64,000 bases of DNA, from NCBI GenBank assembly GCA_963678775.2, contig CAXXGR010000009.1:124001-188000 (forward strand), in the 5' to 3' direction. The position numbers and the translations under genes were made by a program. Below, one piece after another: positions 45,889 through 53,393 of the stretch. The notes beneath the pieces were generated by a model. The model did not search any database. It was not told where the DNA came from and saw only the letters and a list, made by a program, of their open reading frames with translations. This DNA is from JBFHIJ01 sp963678775. Its GTDB lineage: Bacteria > Bacteroidota > Ignavibacteria > Kapaibacteriales > UBA2268. Within the stretch, counting starts at the first letter, position 1, and every line of letters begins with the position of its first letter.

Positions 45889-47221
45889 AAATAGTAGTGA
45901 ATTTATGTTATCTAAATTTGCTCCTCAATACACAAAGAGAATAATATTGCCCAATGAATTAAATTTTGGTCTAAAAGATTTGCAAATTCTTTTTTTTGAT
46001 GATTGTAAAGCTCTTTACGGGACTTTTAGAGTTAGAAATCCGGAAAAAATCAGGGAGCAAATATTTGAAATGAGAGGCAAATTTCAAACCAAGATTGAAT
46101 CCATAAGGATTGAATTGTCAAAGTTGTTTTTAGATGGACACCCTATTCTTGGTCCCAATTATTCTTTTGAAAGTATAATACAAAAACTTAGTGCAATAAG
46201 AAATACAGATAAAGATTTAGTGTATTTGAAAGAGTATAAAGCTTTTAAGTCACATAGCCATGGTTCTGTAATAGGTCATTTTTTTTACGAAATGTTCAAT
46301 ACTCCAACTAACAATACACAAACAACTGGCGACAGACTGAAGGATTCAAAACTATTCTTTAATGACATTTATAGAATTGCAATTCTCAAAAAGCTCAGTA
46401 AGAAAGAAGTTGAAGAAAATAAAAGTATTGCAACAGTTTTACCTGCAATGATGAAATATAACAATGGAAATCAAAGAGCTTCAAACTTCCCTGTTCTTAC
46501 AGCCAAATGGATTTATGAAACAGTTTTGTCAAATCCTAAATATGAAAAAGACAAAGAACTTATTGTTACTGACTTTTGTATGGGATGGGGTGCTCGTTTA
46601 GCAGCACTCCTATCTGTACAGAATCAAAATAGCAATTTACTCAATAGAGACATTAAGCTATTAGGGACTGATGTTAATACAAACATCAGTAAAAACTATC
46701 ACAATTTTTTGGGATTCTGGAGAGAACATATATTCAATTCGGATAGGTTTAGTATGTATCAATCTACAATTCCAGCAGAAGAAATTTTTTTAGACGATGA
46801 ATTTGAAAAAATAAGAGGCAAAGCCCATCTCATGTTTACTTCTCCTCCTTATTTTAACAAAGAAATGTATTCTGATGACAGAACTCAATCTTACATTAGA
46901 TACCAAAATTACTTATCGTGGAGAAGCAATTTCTTAGAACCATTTATCCAAAATGCCTCTTCTATCATAAGAGATAATGGAGAAGTTTGGATTAACATTG
47001 CAAGAATTAAAAAAAGAGATAATATATTCTTTGAGTTAGAAGATGATACCAAATATTATGCATCTAAAGCGGGGTTAAAATTGGTTGAAACTTATAAAAT
47101 GTTGATGCCTATAATACCTGGCTCAAAGCAAAAACAACCTCATGAAATTGAACATAATATTATTTATGTCAACGAAAAACCAAAAAAATTTGAACCAATT
47201 TTTAGATTTATTAAAGGATAA
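45878..47221 (+). CDS. N4/N6 DNA methyltransferase-like protein
   Basis: 447 residues, ATG at 45878 overlapping the upstream stop by 11 bases with GGAG in front. The SAM motif I is DFCMGWGARL (232-241) and the catalytic motif IV is TSPPYFN (Thr321-Pro-Pro-Tyr), the Ser/Asn/Asp-Pro-Pro-Tyr form of exocyclic amino methyltransferases. A 230-residue N-terminal part of unknown fold comes first, with FGTFRVRN-like and YKAFKSHSHG stretches. It could methylate adenine or cytosine in DNA, or use the fold for a different group transfer in the predicted pathway. Confidence 0.85.
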   Translation: MNAKNSSEFMLSKFAPQYTKRIILPNELNFGLKDLQILFFDDCKALYGTFRVRNPEKIREQIFEMRGKFQTKIESIRIELSKLFLDGHPILGPNYSFESIIQKLSAIRNTDKDLVYLKEYKAFKSHSHGSVIGHFFYEMFNTPTNNTQTTGDRLKDSKLFFNDIYRIAILKKLSKKEVEENKSIATVLPAMMKYNNGNQRASNFPVLTAKWIYETVLSNPKYEKDKELIVTDFCMGWGARLAALLSVQNQNSNLLNRDIKLLGTDVNTNISKNYHNFLGFWREHIFNSDRFSMYQSTIPAEEIFLDDEFEKIRGKAHLMFTSPPYFNKEMYSDDRTQSYIRYQNYLSWRSNFLEPFIQNASSIIRDNGEVWINIARIKKRDNIFFELEDDTKYYASKAGLKLVETYKMLMPIIPGSKQKQPHEIEHNIIYVNEKPKKFEPIFRFIKG

Positions 47222-47225
47222 TCCA

Positions 47226-47951
47226 ATGAAGATATTCAAAGTAAATTCAGCAGCTCAAGCATTTTTTGAAGTTTCAGAATACTTACTCTCAAAAAACAAG
47301 TGTGGTTCTCTTTATGAAGAACTTAATGGAATTATAGTTTTTGAAGATTTTAAAAATGGCACATTTGAGCAAGATTTTGATGCAATATTCAGAGATATTT
47401 TCACTGATGAGAGGGTTGATTTTGTATCTGATTACACTTTTATGGAACCAAGAAAAACTACTCTTGAAGATGGTAAAATATCTTATGAATATTCTTTTTT
47501 GCGAGACGGATGGAAAAATACCTATTGGGGAAGAATCTGTAATATGGATGGTGAACACAATCAGTTTGAAAACACTATTAAGGAAATAAAAAAAGGAAAG
47601 AAAATAAAACGATATCCAATAGTTGTTTTTCATCCAGTCTCAGATATGAAAAGAATGTTTGGACAACCTTGTCTTTTAACTCTTGATTTTAAACCGAGAG
47701 ACGGTGACTTATATATGTCTGCTACATTTAGGTCTCAACGAATTAGTAAAAGTGGTTATGGTGACTACAAAGGGTTACTAAAAATGGGAGCATTCATTGC
47801 AAAAGAAACTGGACTAACTTTCAAATCACTGACGGTATTTGCACATTCCTTGCATATAGATTCCAGTAAAAGAGTAGAAAGAGAAAACACAAAACAAATA
47901 TTGACTTACTTTTCAGGCAACAAGGAGGGAGTTGAAAATGATGCAGCATAA
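47226..47951 (+). CDS. Thymidylate synthase-family enzyme, dCMP hydroxymethylase-like
   Basis: 241 residues, start at 47226 with AAGGA in front. It aligns without gaps to the E. coli ThyA core. Cys149 in GQPCLLTLDF matches catalytic Cys146; Arg169-Ser170 matches Arg166-Ser167; His210 matches His207. Asp180 in GYGDYKGLL takes the place of Asn177, the residue that reads O4/N3 of dUMP; T4 dCMP hydroxymethylase also has Asp there. Asp169 of ThyA is Arg172 here and Tyr209 is Asp212. The likely reaction is methylation or hydroxymethylation at C5 of a cytosine nucleotide, as a first step toward a modified base. Confidence 0.8.
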   Translation: MKIFKVNSAAQAFFEVSEYLLSKNKCGSLYEELNGIIVFEDFKNGTFEQDFDAIFRDIFTDERVDFVSDYTFMEPRKTTLEDGKISYEYSFLRDGWKNTYWGRICNMDGEHNQFENTIKEIKKGKKIKRYPIVVFHPVSDMKRMFGQPCLLTLDFKPRDGDLYMSATFRSQRISKSGYGDYKGLLKMGAFIAKETGLTFKSLTVFAHSLHIDSSKRVERENTKQILTYFSGNKEGVENDAA

Positions 47952-48807
47952 CAGTATCTCTACATGGAAACTTACTTGGAAAGAACTACTCACTAAAGCT
48001 GTTACAAATTTACCGGAAAGAACAACTTTGTTCTTTTCCGGTGGGTTTGACTCAAGTATTATATTATATTCTATGCTCGAACAGGGAATAAAACCGCAAC
48101 AATGTATAACTTTTCGTTTTAATAATTTAGAATCTCCAGATTTATACTATTCTAAAAAGGCTGCTGATATTTTCAATCTAAACTTAAAGGTTATAGATAT
48201 CCCCAAAAAAACAAAGAGGCTGCTTATAGAAGATTGCAGAACATCTATTGCTAAATTAGGAAATGCACGACCTATAGATGTACAATGTGCTACAGTTTTT
48301 GACTATATGCTACCTAAAGTAGAAACAAAGAATGTAATTCTTGGTTTTTTTGATAACACTCTATATAAATCAGGACGCCATGAAAGTATTCGTTACAGTA
48401 ATTTTAAACATGGAGTTTTAAGTCAACACGAATACCAATCCGAGTATAAGGAAATTAGACGTTCTATTTTATTTAAAAAGAAACACAACCATCATGTATT
48501 AAAAAAATATATAGAAAATGGTGGATTTAATTTTTCATCACCATTTCTGAATCATGACCTGTTTTCCTATTCTCAAAATTTCCACTATGGCGATTTCAAC
48601 AACAGAGAAGATGGGAAATTTTTTGAAAAGTATTTTCTATATCAACTATGGCAACCATATTTTGACAAGGTGGGAAATTTTAGGAACAAAAACAATATGC
48701 ACATTGTTTCCGGAATTAAGAAGTATCACTATGATATTTTACTCCAAGGTACAGATTTTAAAGATCCAAGGGCAATTTATAACAGAATTGAGAAAGGTGA
48801 GCTATGA
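47938..48807 (+). CDS. PP-loop ATP pyrophosphatase (asparagine synthase C-domain-like)
   Basis: 289 residues, start at ATG 47938 with AAGGAGG nine bases upstream, overlapping the synthase-like gene. The PP-loop is FFSGGFDSSII (Ser34-Gly-Gly-Phe-Asp38-Ser-Ser), of the asparagine synthase/N-type ATP pyrophosphatase superfamily. There is no glutaminase domain, so ammonia or an amine must come from elsewhere. The enzyme would adenylate a carbonyl, carboxyl or base oxygen for substitution by nitrogen or sulfur, as TilS and QueC do. Overlap with the next gene is 4 bases. Confidence 0.82.
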   Translation: MMQHNSISTWKLTWKELLTKAVTNLPERTTLFFSGGFDSSIILYSMLEQGIKPQQCITFRFNNLESPDLYYSKKAADIFNLNLKVIDIPKKTKRLLIEDCRTSIAKLGNARPIDVQCATVFDYMLPKVETKNVILGFFDNTLYKSGRHESIRYSNFKHGVLSQHEYQSEYKEIRRSILFKKKHNHHVLKKYIENGGFNFSSPFLNHDLFSYSQNFHYGDFNNREDGKFFEKYFLYQLWQPYFDKVGNFRNKNNMHIVSGIKKYHYDILLQGTDFKDPRAIYNRIEKGEL

Positions 48808-50138
48808 TTCAAAGAAAACTGTTAATCCAAGCTTTGTATTCTGCCAGCACTAACGATTATTCAAAATATTTTCCGCAACCCTTGATTTTACTCAAATATT
48901 ACAATCCTAAGAATGATAGAATTATTGATCTTAATTTGGCTGGTTTCGGGAAAAAGAGGGAAGAAAAATATAAAATTATTGATCGTTTTGTAGAAACTCT
49001 AAAAAAACATAAAAGTCAATATACCGAAATAATAATAAATTGTGGGGAATATGCACCTGATGGTGCATTCCATAAATTCTTTGACTACTTCCTGGGCAAA
49101 CTGAATATACCTATCAAAATTACAGGGTCATATCCAGCTGTTTTTTCTCAAAGGATATCAGAAAAATATCAAAATATTGAAATACTAAATAATGATTTTG
49201 ATGTACGTAAAATTGAAATACCTTATTGGCTATTAGTTAAATATCCTAAAGTCAATGATGCTTTAAAAGTAAATCTTAAGATAACCAATGGTTGTCCGCA
49301 TACTTGCACAATGTGTCCAGTGCAAATAATACATAAAAGTAAGTATAAATTTCTATCCTTAGAAGAAAGCATTAAGCAAATAAAAAGATATTATGCACAA
49401 GGAATTCGTTTCTTCAATTTTATAGATGATAATATTTCAGCGACACCAATCTTTAAATCTATCTTGGTAGAATTAGTAAGCTTAAATTTAAAAGGAGCAG
49501 TATTTTTAGTACAGGAAGGATTTGAGATTACAGCTTTTAATGATAGAAGTCTTTGTAAAATTATAAAAGAACTGAATTTCGTTGACATCAAACTTGGTAT
49601 GGAGAATATAAACGAACAATTTTTAACATCCATCAACAAATACTACACGAATAGAGATATTATAACAAAATCAATACAAAATTTAAAGGATTTCGGTATT
49701 GATTTCAAAGTTTATTTACTCTTAGGTTTAGCTCAAACTGAAGAAGATATTTTGGAAAACATCAAGTTTGTAGCACAAAACTATTTAGCTATACGAGCAA
49801 ACATAGTACGTGATTATTCAACAAAGGGCAATACTAACACATTGTCAATTAATAAACTAAAGGAGTTTAAATCACTTGCTTTGGCTATTAGTACCTTTGC
49901 ATCAACCTATAAAATCAACCCTTTCTCAAAAAATGCAATTTTAAATATAAAAAACAAACTAAATATTAGTCTCCTAAAATCTGGGAATCTAATATCAGTA
50001 TTAGGAATAAAAAATAATGACTATGGAGTACATTCTCTTACCAAAGTGATAAAATATACTCTTGAACTACATTTAAACATTAAGCTTTTCAAAATAAATC
50101 AAAAAGAGAATATTATTTTCCAGATACTTTCACACTAA
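48804..50138 (+). CDS. Radical SAM enzyme, last gene of modification operon
   Basis: 444 residues, ATGA overlap with the PP-loop gene. The 4Fe-4S motif is CPHTCTMC (Cys164, Cys168, Cys171; C-x3-C-x2-C), followed by FLSLEESIKQIKRY, FFNFIDDNIS and KLGMENINEQFL, typical of the TIM barrel. Residues 1-150 form a Rossmann-like N-terminal domain in the position of a B12-binding domain (EIIINCGEYAPDGAFHKFF), but no cobalamin D-x-H-x-x-G motif was seen. The enzyme would carry out a radical alkylation, methylation or rearrangement. The stop lies inside a 20-bp perfect palindrome. Confidence 0.85.
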   Translation: MIQRKLLIQALYSASTNDYSKYFPQPLILLKYYNPKNDRIIDLNLAGFGKKREEKYKIIDRFVETLKKHKSQYTEIIINCGEYAPDGAFHKFFDYFLGKLNIPIKITGSYPAVFSQRISEKYQNIEILNNDFDVRKIEIPYWLLVKYPKVNDALKVNLKITNGCPHTCTMCPVQIIHKSKYKFLSLEESIKQIKRYYAQGIRFFNFIDDNISATPIFKSILVELVSLNLKGAVFLVQEGFEITAFNDRSLCKIIKELNFVDIKLGMENINEQFLTSINKYYTNRDIITKSIQNLKDFGIDFKVYLLLGLAQTEEDILENIKFVAQNYLAIRANIVRDYSTKGNTNTLSINKLKEFKSLALAISTFASTYKINPFSKNAILNIKNKLNISLLKSGNLISVLGIKNNDYGVHSLTKVIKYTLELHLNIKLFKINQKENIIFQILSH

Positions 50139-50150
50139 AGCTTTAGTGTG
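50131..50150. repeat. Perfect 20-bp palindrome over the operon's last stop codon
   Basis: CACACTAAAGCTTTAGTGTG is its own reverse complement. It contains the radical SAM stop codon (TAA, 50136-50138). With no loop it is a weak RNA hairpin but a good binding site for a dimeric protein. Confidence 0.8.
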
Positions 50151-50215
50151 TACTAAATCTATATGGTTTCAAAAACTCTGATTCCTGTCTTCCGCTAACT
50201 ACTCTTAGTTATTAT

Positions 50216-50287
50216 AATCAGAAATTACAATCCATTTTTCATTCAAAATCATGGATGAATTTCTGTAACAGAGTGTAATTCCTGATT
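50216..50287. repeat. Nested inverted repeat downstream of the operon
   Basis: AATCAGAAATTACA (50216-50229) pairs with TGTAATTCCTGATT (50274-50287), one mismatch; inside it ATCCAT (50230-50235) pairs with ATGGAT (50251-50256). No T tract follows. The stretch 50151-50471 holds no recognised gene. Confidence 0.65.
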
Positions 50288-50471
50288 TTCACTATACGTT
50301 TGCAGTAATAAAATCAAATAGAATATGATTAAGAAAGCTCGTTTAAGAGATTTATTTTCTTTTCTATACTTAGTACTACAATTTAGAAACAACAGTCTGA
50401 CAACTCTTCAAATTAGCTGACAAATAGATGTTTTTCTAAATTTAAAAACTGCATAGTTTATTATGAAATTC

Positions 50472-50521
50472 AAACTGATAGGATAAGTATTACATACTCT
50501 CTTATTATCCTATCAGTTTTT
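50472..50521 (+). terminator. Terminator of the modification operon
   Basis: A perfect 15-bp stem, AAACTGATAGGATAA (50472-50486) with TTATCCTATCAGTTT (50505-50519), followed by a T run. It separates the operon from the polymerase-like gene. Confidence 0.85.
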
Positions 50522-50645
50522 CTACAGCATATACTAATCTATTTTTCTCTCATTTCTAACTTCTAACTGTCTAAAATGGAATTCTAAAATCCTGTTATAA
50601 TCAGTGTAAAGAATTTATAATTACAAACAAAAGAGAAGATATAAA

Positions 50646-51932
50646 ATGGTAGAATATAAGACATTTACTCATAAAGATGTACTGCCAATAATCAAAGGTA
50701 AATTTCAAGATGCAAAATATTTTGAGAGATGCCTTGTTCTGATTGATCAAATTGGATGTATTCAACATTACAAACCAAAAGATAATGCTTGGGTTCAAAT
50801 TAGTATGAGAAAGCTTCAAAAGTTATTGGGTTCAGAATACGCAAAGATAATAGTAGATGCATTAAAAGAATTAGGCATTTTAGAAGTTTTAGAAAATGAA
50901 ATTGAAGTTGAAGACGGTCTATTTGTAAAAAGAGAATCTTATTCTACAGGCAACTATAGTAAAAGCTACAAGTTGAATGATAAATATTACGTACATCCAT
51001 CAACAAATAATTTAAAAGTAAGAAAAATAACAAACAATAGATTTTTAACAACATTAAGAAACTATTATTTGCAAAAAAAATATAATCAGCTACTATATTC
51101 TGAGGAAGGTAGCCACATTTATTCTAATTTATTTAATGTCGGGATAGATGTTGAGGCTGCTATTGATTTTATCATTACAAACCCTGAAATGAAAAATCTA
51201 CACAATAAAAAATCCCATCATTTACTTGCTGCTATTTACAAAATAGAAAATGAACAGATTTATTCATCAAGGTCTAAAAATGGACGTTTAGTTTCCACTT
51301 TTACAAATCTGAAGAGTGAATTGCGCCAATTTTTATTTGATAAAACTGACGGAGAATTTGATTTTGTTGAAGTAGATATTTGTAATGCACAACCTTTATT
51401 GGTAGCAATTGACTTAGAAGAAAAGTTTCCAGAAGTGCTTAAACAACAAGACTTTCTGAAATTTAGAGATTCTTGTCGTCAAGGTCTTATCTATGACAAT
51501 CTATCTAAATTATTTGATAAAAGTAGAGAAGATATAAAACAAAGATTTATGGATACTTTGCTTTTCACAAAAGACAACAAAGAATATTTATTGACTAAAG
51601 AGAATCTTTCGCAATTAGAAGCGGAACAACAAAGATTTACTAAAAAGTTTAAAGATAATTTCCCAACAGTTTGGAACAAGTTGCTTGAAATAAAGTCAGA
51701 AATAGGCAAAAGGAAGTTTGCAATTAATATTCAACGTTTAGAATCAACTCTTATGATAGACCATGTACTGGTAGCTCTAAAAGATATAGGTACTAATTTT
51801 TCTATTCATGATAGTATAGTATGTCGAACAGCAGATGCTTTAAGAGTTCAAAATCTAATTACTGAGAAGTTTATGGAATTATATAATTCTCCAGTAACTC
51901 TTAAAGTAAAAAATCTATACGAAAATGTATAA
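50646..51932 (+). CDS. Diverged family-A-like polymerase of mobile-element type
   Basis: 428 residues. The first 110 form a winged-helix-like replication-protein domain (WVQISMRKLQKLLGSEY, IIVDALKELGILEVL). The palm motifs follow: FVEVDICNAQPLLVAI with Asp244 (motif A), a helix FAINIQRLESTLMIDHVL in the motif B position, and FSIHDSIVCR with His388-Asp389 (motif C). This matches the layout of the transposon/virus polymerases (TV-Pols) related to family A DNA polymerases and T7-type RNA polymerases. The likely role is replication or priming of the element itself. No exonuclease domain is present. Confidence 0.6.
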   Translation: MVEYKTFTHKDVLPIIKGKFQDAKYFERCLVLIDQIGCIQHYKPKDNAWVQISMRKLQKLLGSEYAKIIVDALKELGILEVLENEIEVEDGLFVKRESYSTGNYSKSYKLNDKYYVHPSTNNLKVRKITNNRFLTTLRNYYLQKKYNQLLYSEEGSHIYSNLFNVGIDVEAAIDFIITNPEMKNLHNKKSHHLLAAIYKIENEQIYSSRSKNGRLVSTFTNLKSELRQFLFDKTDGEFDFVEVDICNAQPLLVAIDLEEKFPEVLKQQDFLKFRDSCRQGLIYDNLSKLFDKSREDIKQRFMDTLLFTKDNKEYLLTKENLSQLEAEQQRFTKKFKDNFPTVWNKLLEIKSEIGKRKFAINIQRLESTLMIDHVLVALKDIGTNFSIHDSIVCRTADALRVQNLITEKFMELYNSPVTLKVKNLYENV

Positions 51933-52010
51933 ATGCTAAAATCCTCGCTTATAAACATTAAAGAAACATAATGTTTTCCATTGCATGATTCAAAACCCTT
52001 GGTAGATTAG

Positions 52011-52064
52011 CCTTCGTAAGAATAAGTAACTGATAAAACAAGATGTTAAATAATATTACGAAGG
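52011..52064 (+). promoter_or_regulatory. Inverted repeat that can mask a ribosome binding site
   Basis: CCTTCGTAA (52011-52019) pairs perfectly with TTACGAAGG (52056-52064). The right arm contains GAAGG, the ribosome binding site of the coiled-coil gene whose ATG is at 52073. Confidence 0.55.
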
Positions 52065-52072
52065 TATCTATC

Positions 52073-52729
52073 ATGGAAAAGAAAAACTCAAACCAGCAAA
52101 ATCCAAATCAAGCAGAAATTCTAAAACTTGAATCTCAAATAGCCCGATACGAGGATAAACAGAACAGAAGAAACAAGAGAATTGAGTCACTAAAAAAACA
52201 GATTGATTCTCGTAAAAATCAGTTAGAACAGTACGAAAAAGATTCCGAGAAAATAACACAAAAAGCAGAGTTAGAAAACCAAAGAGACGAGGAAAAATTC
52301 CAAAAACTGTTAAACAGAAAAACTGCAAAATTGGAACGTATGCAAGACTCTTACAAAAAACTATTTGCACGTATAGAGAAGTATCAACAAAGTTTGAACG
52401 ATTGGAAAGAACTCAAAGAGGATTCTCTTAAAACACGAAAAGAGAAAAGACTCAACTCATTATCTAAAAATTCCAAAGATACATTATCACAAAAGATTGA
52501 AAGTAAAGAACTCTACTTAGCCGTACTTGAAGAAAGAAACAAAAAACACACAAGATTAATTGAGAGCAAAAAGAAAAAGATAGAAAAGCTCAAATCTGAT
52601 ACTCCACAGAACAAACTTAAACTCGTAAAACAAACTGAAGATATAAAAGCAGAAGTAGTAAAAAATCCGGCAGTTGAAAAACAAAGTTCAACTCCTAAAA
52701 CAAACATTAAACCGACAAATCAAAAATAG
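52073..52729 (+). CDS. Lys/Glu-rich coiled-coil protein
   Basis: 218 residues, ATG at 52073 with GAAGG in front. Nearly the whole chain from residue 18 to 185 is a charged coiled coil (KLESQIARYEDKQNRRNKRI, SKKKKIEKLKS), with a Gln/Asn-rich start and a disordered Lys/Pro-rich tail. There is no membrane segment or catalytic motif. It follows the polymerase-like gene by 140 bases and ends at a terminator (52839). A structural or DNA-associated role in the element is plausible; nothing firmer can be said. Confidence 0.65.
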   Translation: MEKKNSNQQNPNQAEILKLESQIARYEDKQNRRNKRIESLKKQIDSRKNQLEQYEKDSEKITQKAELENQRDEEKFQKLLNRKTAKLERMQDSYKKLFARIEKYQQSLNDWKELKEDSLKTRKEKRLNSLSKNSKDTLSQKIESKELYLAVLEERNKKHTRLIESKKKKIEKLKSDTPQNKLKLVKQTEDIKAEVVKNPAVEKQSSTPKTNIKPTNQK

Positions 52730-52838
52730 TTCTTTCACTGCAGGTTAGAATAGATGGATAGATATTTTGGAACGGAAAGTGGCTTTTGAATGTATTCCAT
52801 CCCCAATTATGGGTAACTTCAGAAAACGGCACTATCAC

Positions 52839-52877
52839 AAAAGAGGGAAAGTATTGCACATTTAGCTTCCCTCTTTT
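52839..52877 (+). terminator. Rho-independent terminator
   Basis: AAAAGAGGGAA (52839-52849) pairs with TTCCCTCTTTT (52867-52877). It ends the plus-strand accessory block. Confidence 0.8.
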
Positions 52878-53071
52878 AATATGAATCCTCAGACTATCAA
52901 CTATTTTGAAAAGAGTAGTTCTAACCTTAGTTTTTATAGCTGTTTCAGAACGGAGAATAGAGTGTCAGAAGATTTTACTAATCTTAAGTATAAATCTATA
53001 TCTTCAAGATAAAAGCTCGGACAGAGCTTCATTTTAGTTGATTCTACGCAGCTATTTTAAAGATATTCCAC

Positions 53072-53098
53072 AAAAAAAGAGAGCTACTTTAGCTCTCT
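53072..53098 (-). terminator. Minus-strand terminator in repeat unit 1
   Basis: AGAGAGCTA (53078-53086) pairs with TAGCTCTCT (53090-53098); on the minus strand seven T follow. Confidence 0.8.
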
Positions 53099-53249
53099 AT
53101 TAGACTTAACTTTTACTTCTCTCAGAGCGGAGAATAGAGTGTCAGAAGATTTTACTGAGTCTTAGTATAAAACTATATCTTCAAGATAAAAAACTCGGAC
53201 AGAGCTTCATTTTAGTTGATTCTACGCAGCTATTTTAAAGATATTCCAC

Positions 53250-53276
53250 AAAAAAAGAGAGCTACTTTAGCTCTCT
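53250..53276 (-). terminator. Minus-strand terminator in repeat unit 2
   Basis: The same hairpin as in unit 1 (53256-53264 with 53268-53276) and the same T tract on the minus strand. It is the first terminator met after the lipoprotein gene at 53394. Confidence 0.8.
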
Positions 53277-53393
53277 ATTAGACTTAACTATTACTCCTCT
53301 CAGAACGGAGAATAGAGTGTCAGAAGATTTTTACTGAGTCTTAGTATAAATCTATATCTTCAAAAAATATACTCTGACAAACGATTCTCAGCG

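Larger units (their letters stand above)
52946..53364. repeat. Tandem 177/178-bp repeats (2.35 copies)
   Basis: Units start at 52946, 53123 and 53301 with CAGARCGGAGAATAGAGTGT and differ at a handful of positions. The third is cut off after about 64 bases. Each full unit carries an AGCTC/GAGCT mini-hairpin and a minus-strand terminator. They lie between convergent genes. Confidence 0.92.

Noticed and set aside
45878..47221. Stand-alone restriction-modification methyltransferase
   Set aside because: No nuclease gene is coupled to it; it is embedded in an operon with nucleotide-modifying enzymes.
50646..51932. Transposase or integrase
   Set aside because: There is no DDE, Tyr or Ser recombinase motif; the D...HD spacing with a winged-helix start fits a polymerase palm better.
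52946..53364. CRISPR-like tandem repeats
   Set aside because: The unit is 177 bp with no short repeat/spacer alternation, and the whole unit is conserved, so it is an ordinary tandem duplication.
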